From CAVQUE01 sp046290435 (GTDB lineage: Bacteria > Actinomycetota > Acidimicrobiia > Acidimicrobiales > UBA8592), in the NCBI GenBank assembly GCA_046290435.1, contig JBKAGO010000043.1:59679-123678 (forward strand): 64,000 bases of DNA, read 5' to 3'. This document shows positions 16,849 through 26,690 of the stretch, one piece after another. Within the stretch, counting starts at the first letter, position 1. Each line of letters starts with the position of its first letter. Made by a program: the position numbers and the translations under genes. The notes beneath the pieces are model-generated. The model made no database searches. It was not told where the DNA came from and saw only the letters and a program-made list of their open reading frames with translations.

Positions 16849-17598
16849 TCACTCGCTGACGCGCACCCACTCGCCGTCCCTCTTGACGATCGGAATCGGA
16901 TCTTGGTCGGGGGGCTCCTCGAGGTCGGATCGGGTGAGGTCATCGGGCACGAACGCACGCCCGTCTGCAGTCTGCCCTCCGTGAACCGCTGGGAACTCCA
17001 CGCGTTCACCTTCGGTGATGACGCCCAGAAAGGCGCCGTCTTCCATGACCGCCCAGAGGTTCTCGGCGTAATCGAATACTTCCGACGGCTCGTACAGCAG
17101 GACGGCGAGTTGCTCCTGAGCGACGAGCTCGGCTTCGATCTCATCGAATGCCACCGGAGCATTGAGCGCCAACCCGAAGGTCACGGTGCCACCGATCTCA
17201 CGGCCGACTGCCGGCCCGGCGATGACCGTTTCAGCCTCGAGGGTGACATGGACCGTCGAGATGAGCGCCTCGTCGTTCTCGAAGTCGAGCGCCACGCGCT
17301 CGACCGAGTCGACCGTCTCGAGCCACGTGAACGACTGCCCCCGCTCGACCGAAGCAACTCGGCCGGCAACGTAGAGGTCTGCTGCGGAGACGAGTTCCCC
17401 GGAATCGGTTTCGTAGAGGAAGTTGGGCATCGCCTCCGCCAAAGTCTCGTACACCGCACTGCCGTAGGAGACCGCGTCGTTCTGTTCCTCGATCAGCTCG
17501 AACAGGGAAACAGCTCGTGCAGATGGCGCGTCATCGTTTCCACATCCGATCAACGCAACCAGGAAGATGACTGCCAAGACTGTTGCCAGTACTCTCAT
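16849..17598 (-). CDS. Hypothetical lipoprotein
   Basis: Family not recognised. The 249-residue product starts MRVLATVLAVIFLVALIGC, a signal peptide with lipobox LIGC and the lipidated Cys at residue 19, so it should be anchored on the outer face of the membrane. The rest is acidic and beta-rich without cysteines I can pair to a known fold. The ATG at 17598 has AGGAG upstream. It directly follows the metalloprotease gene (about 30 bases), and shares its weaker GC bias at third codon positions, so the two look like one transferred unit. Confidence 0.75.
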   Translation of the reverse strand: MRVLATVLAVIFLVALIGCGNDDAPSARAVSLFELIEEQNDAVSYGSAVYETLAEAMPNFLYETDSGELVSAADLYVAGRVASVERGQSFTWLETVDSVERVALDFENDEALISTVHVTLEAETVIAGPAVGREIGGTVTFGLALNAPVAFDEIEAELVAQEQLAVLLYEPSEVFDYAENLWAVMEDGAFLGVITEGERVEFPAVHGGQTADGRAFVPDDLTRSDLEEPPDQDPIPIVKRDGEWVRVSE

Positions 17599-17629
17599 GA
17601 CCGATCTCCTGTCGGATGATCGCCGGGGG

Positions 17630-18280
17630 TCAGTAGTTCGCATTGATGTGCGCCACGTCGTGAGCGGAGAAGTTGACGACCGGCTTCAGACTTCCAGGCA
17701 TGCAACCGACGTTCGTGCCTGCGTTCGCGAGGTGCCGAAGCCCGAGGGCGTGACCCGTCTCGTGACACGAGAGGGCCCGCACCTTGGTGGTGTTCTTGGG
17801 GCTCGTCCAGCTGGTGTCGAATCGCACCTTCGAGCGATTGCATTTCTGGCCGGACAAGGACTCGCATACGTACAGCCCGATCACAGACTTCGAGTCCGGA
17901 TCCGGACCATCGGGGTGCCAGTCCTTGCCGCAGTAGGTCGAGTAGTCGAAGTCCCAGTAGATGATGTCGGTGGCCGTACCTGCGCCGCTGTCCTCCGGTT
18001 GCACGGCGACATCTGTTGGCGCGACGTGGTTGTTCAGCGTGAACGCCACGGCGCTGTACATCTTCGGGGTCAAGTTCTCCCGGTAGTACGTGAGCTGGGA
18101 GTTGTCCGTCATGTTCACGCCGCTACAGCCAGTTCGACCCGTGGCGCCGGCCCAATTAGCTGCACCTGCCGACGAGAGCGTCATCGCAGGTAGGAGCTTG
18201 CGACGACCACGGGGATCGTGGCGAGCCACTTCACCAGGCTGGTTCGCCGCTGAGCCTGGTGAGACATAGGTCACAGACAA
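17630..18280 (-). CDS. Matrixin/snapalysin-like zinc metalloprotease, signal peptide out of frame
   Basis: The catalytic motif HETGHALGLRH (HExxHxxGxxH) identifies a metzincin-type zinc protease; GCMPG downstream may be the Met-turn. The frame encodes up to 216 residues and several cysteines suggest an exported protein. No signal peptide is in this frame, but from ATG 18267 another frame reads MSHQAQRRTSLVKWLATIPV plus VVAS, a good signal peptide, and stops at 18181. A single-base shift near 18190-18200 would join it to LLPAMTLSSAGAANWAG. So the gene is either disrupted, mis-sequenced or frameshifted in expression. Given bounds are the catalytic frame. Confidence 0.7.
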   Translation of the reverse strand: MSVTYVSPGSAANQPGEVARHDPRGRRKLLPAMTLSSAGAANWAGATGRTGCSGVNMTDNSQLTYYRENLTPKMYSAVAFTLNNHVAPTDVAVQPEDSGAGTATDIIYWDFDYSTYCGKDWHPDGPDPDSKSVIGLYVCESLSGQKCNRSKVRFDTSWTSPKNTTKVRALSCHETGHALGLRHLANAGTNVGCMPGSLKPVVNFSAHDVAHINANY

Positions 18281-18335
18281 CCACGTGTGTGTGTCAACGG
18301 AGGGCGCGCGTGTTCAGACCCTCGATCCCAGCCGC

Positions 18336-18623
18336 TCACCACTCGAGCCAGGAACGCTCCGCGCTCGCGACCTCGATGTCGGGCTGGGCCCACACGAAAC
18401 GTTCGAGGTCGTCGATGGTCTCGGTGGCCAGGGTGGCGCTCGACGACACCACCGCCGCGCCGATGGCGGCGCGCTGCCAGGTGTTCTGGTGGTCGACCTC
18501 GGCGAGCGACACCGGGAACCGGTGCCGCCCGCCGTCGACAATGGGCCGTATCGCCGCACGCTTGGCCTTGAGAGACTGCGCGTGGGGGATGATCAGCTCG
18601 AAGCGGATGGCCAGGACGTGCAA
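18336..18623 (-). CDS. DUF503 (YlxP-like) protein
   Basis: Small conserved protein of unknown function found between infB and rbfA in many Gram-positive bacteria. The product is 95 residues: LAIRFELIIPHAQSLKAKRA, FPVSLAEVDHQNTWQRAAIG, then AERSWLEW. The frame starts at TTG 18623; no ATG or GTG fits better. It follows infB by 31 bases. A degenerate copy of its 3' end lies 1.6 kb away at 16772-16848. Confidence 0.9.
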   Translation of the reverse strand: MHVLAIRFELIIPHAQSLKAKRAAIRPIVDGGRHRFPVSLAEVDHQNTWQRAAIGAAVVSSSATLATETIDDLERFVWAQPDIEVASAERSWLEW

Positions 18624-18654
18624 TGCCTGCAGCCGAACGAGACCGCCGCGCCGC

Positions 18655-21483
18655 TCAGGTGCGGGCGATCTCGCGTTCGTCGAAGGTCTCGATGATGTCG
18701 CCTTCCTTGAGGTCCTGGAAGTCCGACAGGCCGATACCGCACTCGTAGCCGGCAGCGACCTCTCGGGCGTCTTCCTTGAACCGCTTCAGAGAAGCGATCT
18801 CACCCTTCCAGATGATCACGCCGTCACGCAGGAAGCGCACCTTGGAACCACGGGTGATGACACCGTTGAGCACGTAGCAACCGGCGATGGAACCGAGACG
18901 AGGGACCTTGAAGATCTCGCGGACCTCGGCGTCGCCGGTGACGACCTCTTCGTACTCCGGGGCCAACATGCCGAGCATGGCGGCCTCGATGTCCTCGAGG
19001 AGCTTGTAGATGATCTCGTAGTTGCGGATCTCGACGTGTTCGACCTCGGCGAGCTCGCGGGCCTTGCGGTCCGGTCGCACGTTGAAGCCCAGGATCGTCG
19101 CGTTCGATGCCGACGCCAGCTGCACGTCGTTCTCGGTGATACCACCGACGCCGCGGTGCACGAACGAGAGCTTGACCTCTTCGCGTTCGAGTTTGCGGAG
19201 GCTGTCGGTGACCGCCTCGAGCGAGCCGTTCACGTCGGCCTTCACGATGAGGTTCAACGTCGCGGACTGACCCGACTGGATCTGGGAGAAGATGTCCTCG
19301 AGACGGGCGCCGCCGGCCATGGCCGACGCGTCGCGTCCGATCGAAGCGACCCGCTGGTAGTGCTCGCGGGTCCCCGCGACGTCGCGAGCGGTCTTTTCGT
19401 CCGGCGCGATGACGAATTCGTCACCGGCGCTGGCCACATCGGAAAGACCGAGCACCTGCACCGGCATCGACGGACCGGCCTCTTTGACCTGATTGCCCTG
19501 ATCGTCGATGAGAGCCCGGACACGGCCCCATGCGGGACCGGCGATCATGGGTTCGCCGACCTTCAGGGTGCCGTGCTGGACGAGCACCGTGGCCACGGGT
19601 CCGCGGCCGATGTCGAGATGGGATTCGAGGACGATGCCCTGGGCCCGACCCTCGGGCGATGCCCGCAGGTCCTCGAGCTCGCTGACCAGCAGCAGGCTGT
19701 CGAGAAGCTCCTCGATACCGATGTTCTGCAGCGCCGAGACCTCGTTGACGATGGTCTCGCCACCCCAGGCCTCGGGCACGAGATCGCGCTCGGCGAGCTG
19801 GGCCAGCACTCGCTGGGGGTCGGCGTTGTCGCGGTCGATCTTGTTGAGCGCCACGACGATCGGGACGTCGGCCGCGCGGGCGTGGTTCAGTGCCTCGATG
19901 GTCTGGGGCATCATGCCGTCGTCGGCTGCGACCACCAAGATGACGATGTCGGTGGCCTCCGCGCCACGGGCACGCATGGCGGTGAACGCCTCGTGACCCG
20001 GCGTATCGAGGAACGTCAGCATCTGACCGTTCTTCTCGACCTGATAGGCGCCGATGTGCTGGGTGATGCCACCGGCCTCGCCGGCGACCACGTTGGCGTT
20101 ACGGATCTGGTCGAGCAACTTGGTCTTGCCGTGGTCGACGTGACCCATGACCGTGATGACCGGCGGACGATGCGGCGCGTCGTCGTCGACCTCCCAGTCG
20201 GGATCGACCTGGAGTCGACGCTTGAGCTCGATCTCCTGCTCCTCGCCAGGGTCGACCAGACGGATCTCGGCGCCGACCTCGGCTGCGAACAGCTCGATCA
20301 TGTCGTCGCTGAGGGACTGGGTGGCCGTGACCATCTCGCCCTGCTCCATGAGGAAGCGAACGACGTCGGCGGTGGTGCGGTTGAGCTTGGGGCCGATGTC
20401 GAGCGGCGACGAGGCGCGCTCGATGACGATCTCGCCCTCGGGGACGGGCGCGTCCTGTGGGGTGTAGGACGGCGCGTCCATCGGCTGGAGTTCTTCGGTG
20501 CGACGACGACGACGACTCTTGCGACGGCGTTGCTGGGGCCGCTGCGGGCCACCACGACCGGGAGGACCGCCACCGGGGCGCGGCCCACCACCACCACCGG
20601 GCGGCGGGCCGCCCGACGGACGCGACATACCACCGGGGCTGCCGCCGGGGCGCGGGGCGCCGCCGGGACGGGCGCCACGACCCGGAGGTGCGGGCGCGGG
20701 CCCGCGGCCACCACGACCCGGAGGCGGTGGGATGGGCTTGCCGGTGGACGAGCGCGGCGGGGGCGGCGGCGGGATGGGCTTGCCCGACGGCGACAGCGGC
20801 GGTGTGGCCGGCGGCGTGGGGGCCGCAGACCGGGCTGCAGCGTCGACGGGACGAGCCGACGGGGGTGGCGGCGGAGTGCGACGAGGCGCCTCTGCCGGCG
20901 CCTGCGCCTGCGTGGGGGCGGGAGCAGGCGGGGCCGAGGGCGCATCGGCGGTCTCGACCGGGCGCGGTGGCCGGGCGCTTCCACTGGAGGTCACGACCCG
21001 CGCCGGCTTCGCCGGGGCCTCGTCTTCGGCGGGTGCCGCCTCGGCGGCGGGCTCGGCGGAATGGGCCGCGGCGGCCGCAGGGGCGGGTTCGGCCGGCGCC
21101 TCGGGGGCCTCGGCCGCAGGGGCCTCGGGCACCGGCGCCGGAGCAGGCGCCGCTGGAGCGGGCGCGGGGGCCCCGGCCGCGGCCGCGGTCTCCGCAGGCT
21201 CGGGCGCGGGGGGTTCTTCGGTGGTCTCGGCGGGCGCCGGGGCGGCCGCGGAGGACTTCTTGGCCTTCTTGGCCGGCTTGGCGGGGGCCGGCTCCTCGGG
21301 CTGTTCGTCGCGGATCAGCCCTTCGCGCTCGGCCTTGCGACGGACGCGGTCCGCCTGGGCATCGACGATGCTCGACGAATGGCTCTTGACCCCGATCCCC
21401 AGCACATCGCAGAGGTCGAGCGTTTCCTTGTTCGTCATACCGAGCTCGCGGGCGAGCTCATAGACACGTACTTTCGCTGGCAA
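18655..21483 (-). CDS. infB: Translation initiation factor IF-2
   Basis: GTPase that places initiator tRNA on the 30S subunit and promotes subunit joining. The product is 942 residues. The N-terminal IF2N motif (VYELARELGMTNKETLDLCD) is followed by about 300 residues of Ala/Pro/Glu then Gly/Pro/Arg-rich low complexity ending in an RRRKSRRRRR stretch, then the G domain with GHVDHGKT near residue 445, DTPGHEAF and NKIDRD, and the C-terminal domains. It begins with TTG at 21483 (LPAKVRVYE). It is 52 bases after ylxR. Confidence 0.97.
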   Translation of the reverse strand: MPAKVRVYELARELGMTNKETLDLCDVLGIGVKSHSSSIVDAQADRVRRKAEREGLIRDEQPEEPAPAKPAKKAKKSSAAAPAPAETTEEPPAPEPAETAAAAGAPAPAPAAPAPAPVPEAPAAEAPEAPAEPAPAAAAAHSAEPAAEAAPAEDEAPAKPARVVTSSGSARPPRPVETADAPSAPPAPAPTQAQAPAEAPRRTPPPPPSARPVDAAARSAAPTPPATPPLSPSGKPIPPPPPPRSSTGKPIPPPPGRGGRGPAPAPPGRGARPGGAPRPGGSPGGMSRPSGGPPPGGGGGPRPGGGPPGRGGPQRPQQRRRKSRRRRRTEELQPMDAPSYTPQDAPVPEGEIVIERASSPLDIGPKLNRTTADVVRFLMEQGEMVTATQSLSDDMIELFAAEVGAEIRLVDPGEEQEIELKRRLQVDPDWEVDDDAPHRPPVITVMGHVDHGKTKLLDQIRNANVVAGEAGGITQHIGAYQVEKNGQMLTFLDTPGHEAFTAMRARGAEATDIVILVVAADDGMMPQTIEALNHARAADVPIVVALNKIDRDNADPQRVLAQLAERDLVPEAWGGETIVNEVSALQNIGIEELLDSLLLVSELEDLRASPEGRAQGIVLESHLDIGRGPVATVLVQHGTLKVGEPMIAGPAWGRVRALIDDQGNQVKEAGPSMPVQVLGLSDVASAGDEFVIAPDEKTARDVAGTREHYQRVASIGRDASAMAGGARLEDIFSQIQSGQSATLNLIVKADVNGSLEAVTDSLRKLEREEVKLSFVHRGVGGITENDVQLASASNATILGFNVRPDRKARELAEVEHVEIRNYEIIYKLLEDIEAAMLGMLAPEYEEVVTGDAEVREIFKVPRLGSIAGCYVLNGVITRGSKVRFLRDGVIIWKGEIASLKRFKEDAREVAAGYECGIGLSDFQDLKEGDIIETFDEREIART

Positions 21484-21535
21484 GGTTTCGGTTCAGCCCC
21501 TTGGGTCTTCTCTGATTGCAGCGGGTCGGCGCCCG

Positions 21536-21813
21536 CTACAGCGTTCCATCCTGGCACGATCCGGGCCAAAATCCTCGGGCGTTGATGTCACGTGCCAGCT
21601 CGGCCAGCGAATCCGGGCCGATATCGGCCCGCAGCGCCCGTTGGAAACGCCGGCGCCGGATGGCCTCGTCGAGGCAATCGGGTTCGGGGCACAACCAGGC
21701 ACCGCGCCCCTCGCCACCGCCGATCCGGATCGATCCGTCGGCAGCGAGGTGAAACCGCACCAGCTCGGCTGCAGGCCGTGCGGCCCGGCAACCAACGCAG
21801 GTGCGCGTCGGCG

Positions 21814-21817
<4 letters not shown>
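21536..21817 (-). CDS. ylxR: YlxR (DUF448) family RNA-binding protein with possible ATA start
   Basis: Small nucleic-acid-binding protein encoded between nusA and infB in most bacteria. The family N-terminus RTCVGCRAARPAAELVRF is in frame, followed by GRGAWLCPEPDCLDEAIRRR. However no ATG, GTG or TTG precedes RTCVGC in frame; the first GTG (21760) would delete that motif. An ATA at 21817 overlaps the nusA stop as ATAG, exactly where an ATGA-type coupling would be expected. From ATA the protein is 93 residues, the normal size. The alternative is a sequencing or point change of ATG to ATA. Confidence 0.8.
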
Positions 21818-23249
<1,432 letters not shown>

Positions 23250-23253
<4 letters not shown>

Positions 23254-23801
23254 CGGGCTGCTGCCCTCCTCTCTGGGTCGGTGGCGGCATCGGGTGCGCG
23301 GTCGCTGCCGGCGCTCTGCCTGGCCTGGCTCTTGCCCTTGCCCGGCTTGGGGGTGGGTCCCCATTCGAAGACGGTGACGGCCTTTGTGATGTCGCCGTAG
23401 TCGATGCGGTGCGTCGCGCCGTCGTCGCCGAGCAGTTCGACGGCTTCGTCGGACGCATCGGTGATCTGGCCCCGCACGCGACGGTTGCCGTCGATCCCCG
23501 GTGCCAGCTTGATGTTGACGGTCTCGCCGATGGCGCCCGAATAGTGCGCCGGCGTCCGGAGGCGCCGTTCGAGACCGGGGCTCGACACCTCGAGGGTGTA
23601 GCGGCCCGGCATCGGATCGTCGGCGTCGAGTGCACGTGAGATCAACCGGGTGACCTCGGCCAGCCGTTCGAGGTCGACGCCCTCGTCGCCCTCGATGGTG
23701 ACGCGCAGGGTGCCGCCGTTGAGCTCGACGTCGTAGAGGCGCAGCCCGAACGGATCGATGATCTCGGTCGCCAGTTCGGTGATGGTGTCGACGATGCTCA
23801 T
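23250..23801 (-). CDS. rimP: Ribosome maturation factor RimP
   Basis: Needed for 30S assembly; first gene of the rimP-nusA-ylxR-infB operon. The product is 183 residues beginning MSIVDTITELATEIIDPFGL, with ELNGGTLRVTIEG, SRALDADDPMPGRYTLEVSS and PGLERRLR. The C-terminus is a basic low-complexity tail. The ATG at 23801 has GAGGAGG seven bases upstream. It is preceded by a terminator-like hairpin (23843-23866), which suggests attenuation of the operon. Confidence 0.95.
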
Positions 23802-23842
23802 GGGTTGCCTCCTCTCGTGCGCTGTTGCCGTAGAGAAACAAA

Positions 23843-23866
23843 AGGCGTGGGCCTGGGCCCACGCCT
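23843..23866 (-). terminator. Rho-independent terminator/attenuator before rimP
   Basis: On the minus strand aggcgtgggcc pairs perfectly with ggcccacgcct and is followed at once by TTTTGTTTCT, the form of an intrinsic terminator. It lies about 40 bases before the rimP start, downstream of ispG. It can end the ispG transcript, but its place in the rimP leader also fits attenuation of the rimP-nusA-infB operon; GTGGGC/GCCCAC leader hairpins before rimP are known in other bacteria. The rest of 23802-23989 shows nothing further. Confidence 0.8.
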
Positions 23867-23989
23867 CGCTCCCAACGGATCTAAGACCGGCAGGAGTATA
23901 CCCGCCGGTACCGCTGGTCCGGTGCACGCTGCGCGCCGCGGCGCTCGGAGCCCCCGGGCGTCCGGGGTCGCCTCGAGCCGACCCGGGGA

Positions 23990-25210
23990 TCAGAGCTTGC
24001 GAATGAGATCGACCCGGGTACCGGCGTCGTTGACGTCGTCGCCCTGGTCGGCCAGCAGGCGGGCCCGATCGGCCTCGGCCTCGCGTGCCGCCTTGGCGGT
24101 GTCGACCCGGGCGATCGCCGCCTCGGCGCCGTGCTCGGCGATGAAGGTCGCCCACTCGACGAGGGCATCGACCATCTCGTCCTCGGCGACCACGGCGACG
24201 TTCTGACCCTTGACGAACAGATGCCCGCGCTTGTTGCCTGCCGCGATGCCGATGTCGGCGTCGCGTGCCTCGCCCGGACCGTTGACGACGCAACCCATCA
24301 CCGCGACCTGCAGCGGGATCTCCTTGTCGGCGAAGGCCTCCTGGGCGGCCTCGGCCACGGCGTAGACGTCGATCTCGGCGCGCCCGCACGACGGGCAGGC
24401 GATGAGATCGACGTTCTTGCGCTCGCGCAGGCCCATGGCCTCGAGCAGCATCCGGCCTGCCTTGGCCTCCTGGACGGGATCGGCGGTGAGCGAGTACCTG
24501 ATGGTGTCGCCGATGCCCTCGGCCAGCAACGTGGCGATGCCTGCGGTGGACTTCACCAGACCCGCAGGCGGCGGACCCGCCTCGGTCACCCCGAGGTGCA
24601 GCGGATGGTCGGTGACCTCGCTGAGCTGGCGATATGCCTCGATCATGAGGGGCACGCTGGACGCCTTGACCGAGATCTTCACGTTGTCGAAGCCGACCTC
24701 GGCGAAGTAGGCGAGCTCCTGCTGGGCGGACTCGACCATGGCCTCGGGAGTCACCTTGCCGCCGTACTTCGCGTACAGGTCGGGATGCAGCGACCCGCCG
24801 TTCACGCCGATGCGGATCGGGATGCCCCGGTCGCGGGCCTCGCCTGCGACGAGCTTGATGTGCTCGGGCTTCTTGATGTTGCCCGGGTTGAGACGCAGGC
24901 AATGGACGCCGGCCTCGAGCGCGGCCAGGGCCATCTTGTACTGGTGGTGGATGTCGGCGACGATCGGCACCGGCGAACGCGGCACGATCTGGGCCAGCCC
25001 CTCGGCGGCTTCGATCTCGTTGCAGGTGCAGCGCACGATGTCGGCACCGGCGGCGGCCAGCGCGTAGATCTGCTGGAGGGTGCCGTCGACATCGGCGGTC
25101 TTGGTGGTGGTCATCGACTGCACCGTGATGGGCGCTCCCCCACCCACGGGCACCGAGCCCACCATGATCTGGCGGGTCGGACGACGATCGAAACCTGCTG
25201 CGACCTCCAT
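23990..25210 (-). CDS. ispG: 4-hydroxy-3-methylbut-2-en-1-yl diphosphate synthase
   Basis: Iron-sulfur enzyme of the methylerythritol phosphate pathway, converting the cyclic diphosphate to HMBPP. The product is 406 residues from ATG 25210 (MEVAAGFDRRPTRQIMVGSV). The TIM-barrel part has VQSMTTTKTADVD, RLNPGN and GVNGGSL; the three cluster ligands are in ACPSCGR and GCVVNGPGEA. The start is the nearest ATG to the family start; no strong ribosome site is seen. Upstream frame to 25372 has no family match. The dxr-rseP-ispG order is typical of actinobacteria. Confidence 0.96.
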   Translation of the reverse strand: MEVAAGFDRRPTRQIMVGSVPVGGGAPITVQSMTTTKTADVDGTLQQIYALAAAGADIVRCTCNEIEAAEGLAQIVPRSPVPIVADIHHQYKMALAALEAGVHCLRLNPGNIKKPEHIKLVAGEARDRGIPIRIGVNGGSLHPDLYAKYGGKVTPEAMVESAQQELAYFAEVGFDNVKISVKASSVPLMIEAYRQLSEVTDHPLHLGVTEAGPPPAGLVKSTAGIATLLAEGIGDTIRYSLTADPVQEAKAGRMLLEAMGLRERKNVDLIACPSCGRAEIDVYAVAEAAQEAFADKEIPLQVAVMGCVVNGPGEARDADIGIAAGNKRGHLFVKGQNVAVVAEDEMVDALVEWATFIAEHGAEAAIARVDTAKAAREAEADRARLLADQGDDVNDAGTRVDLIRKL

Positions 25211-25325
25211 CAGCGCGGCCCCGACCACACAGGCGGCCCAGCGGGCGCATACGACTCTGCGGACATCGACGCGAACCTCGGAGATGGGGAATGGGGGCGG
25301 GCCATGGACGCGCCGGGCGCGGTCG

Positions 25326-26690
25326 TCACAACGAGACCGGATCGGCGATGTCGAGATAGATCGCCGACACACCGATGACGATCAGCACCAGCACCACGGC
25401 GTAGGTGAGCGGGATCAGCTTGCCGACATCGGCGTGATAGCGGCGACCACCACGCGAGCGGAGCCGCTCGTAGGTGGCGACCGCGACGTGGCCGCCGTCG
25501 AGGGGCAACAGTGGGATGAGGTTGAACACCCCGACGAACACGTTGATGCTGAACATGAACAGCAACAGCCCGGTGATGCCCTCGTCGGTCAGCTGAGCCC
25601 CGATGCGGGTGGCGCCGACGATGGACAGGATGCGACCCTCCTCGTCGGTCTCGGCGGCCGCAGCGCTGGTGCCGCCACCAGCCGCGGTCGTCGTGGCTGC
25701 GGTGTCCTCGGTGCCGTCGAGGCGACCGAAGAAGTCGGCCAGGCTCGACGGGCTGAAGAAATCGACCAGCGAGGTCATGGTGAGCTGCACCGCGCTGCCG
25801 AACTCGGTGACGGTCTTCGGGATGGCCTCGATGGGACCTTCCTGGATGAACGGCGCCGGCGAACGGGCCACGCCGATGCGCCCGATACCGGGATCGTTGT
25901 CACGGGCGCCGATGGCCCCGCTGACGACGACGGTCTCGCCGTCACGAAGCACGGTGAAGTCGAAGCTCTCGCCCGGGTTGGCCTCGATGAACAGCCGGGT
26001 CTCGGTCCAGGTCGCGAACTCCGTGCCGTCCGCAGCGAGGATGCGATCCCCCACCTGGAGACCGATGGCCTCGGCGGGACCGCCGGGTTCGACGGCCTCG
26101 ACGGCCCAGTCCGTGTCGGCGGCGACCTCGTCGACCTCGATGCCGTTGGTGACCAGCACCGCGTAGAGCAGCGCCAGAGCCATCAGGAAGTGCATACCCG
26201 AACCGGCGACCGCGACGAGCATCCGCTTCGGGTACGACTGCTGGCGGTAGGTGCGGGCCTCGTCGGCGGGATCGACCTCTTCGAGGTTGCTCATCCCGAT
26301 GATCCGCACGTAGGCGCCGAGCGGGATGCCCTTGAAGCCGAACTCGGTCTCGCCGCGCTTGAACGACCACAGCTTGGGCCCGAAGCCGATGAAGAACTCG
26401 GTGGCCTTCATGCCCCCGCGGCGTGCTGCGAGATAGTGACCGAGCTCGTGCATGAAGATCATGACGACCAGCGACAAGATGACGATGACCAGGGAGATCC
26501 CGCCGGAGATGCCTGCGAACACGAGCAGCCCGATGAGAACCATCAACCCGACCGGGCTCGACTTCTCGCCGGCTGTGACCGGTGACGACGGCGGGGGCGG
26601 CGCATCCGCGACGACGGCGCCGGTGCGGCCGGCCTCGACGATCGGGGCGTCGGCGGCGGTACTGGTGCCCTCTCGGATGATCTCGCTCAT
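25326..26690 (-). CDS. rseP: Site-2 protease RseP-like (M50 family)
   Basis: Intramembrane zinc protease that releases membrane-held regulators such as anti-sigma factors. The product is 454 residues. A 45-residue disordered head precedes the first helix; the zinc motif HELGH is at 81-85, a PDZ domain (VEPGGPAEAIGLQVGDRILA) lies in the middle, and the second motif NLIPLLPLDGGH is near the C-terminus with the final helices. A Thr/Ala/Gly-rich insert splits the C-terminal part. The ATG at 26690 overlaps the dxr TGA (ATGA). Confidence 0.94.
   Translation of the reverse strand: MSEIIREGTSTAADAPIVEAGRTGAVVADAPPPPSSPVTAGEKSSPVGLMVLIGLLVFAGISGGISLVIVILSLVVMIFMHELGHYLAARRGGMKATEFFIGFGPKLWSFKRGETEFGFKGIPLGAYVRIIGMSNLEEVDPADEARTYRQQSYPKRMLVAVAGSGMHFLMALALLYAVLVTNGIEVDEVAADTDWAVEAVEPGGPAEAIGLQVGDRILAADGTEFATWTETRLFIEANPGESFDFTVLRDGETVVVSGAIGARDNDPGIGRIGVARSPAPFIQEGPIEAIPKTVTEFGSAVQLTMTSLVDFFSPSSLADFFGRLDGTEDTAATTTAAGGGTSAAAAETDEEGRILSIVGATRIGAQLTDEGITGLLLFMFSINVFVGVFNLIPLLPLDGGHVAVATYERLRSRGGRRYHADVGKLIPLTYAVVLVLIVIGVSAIYLDIADPVSL

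Noticed and set aside
18259..21585. 1108-codon plus-strand frame opposite infB
   Set aside because: Opposite strand of IF-2; its Gly/Arg-rich end mirrors the Pro-rich part of IF-2.
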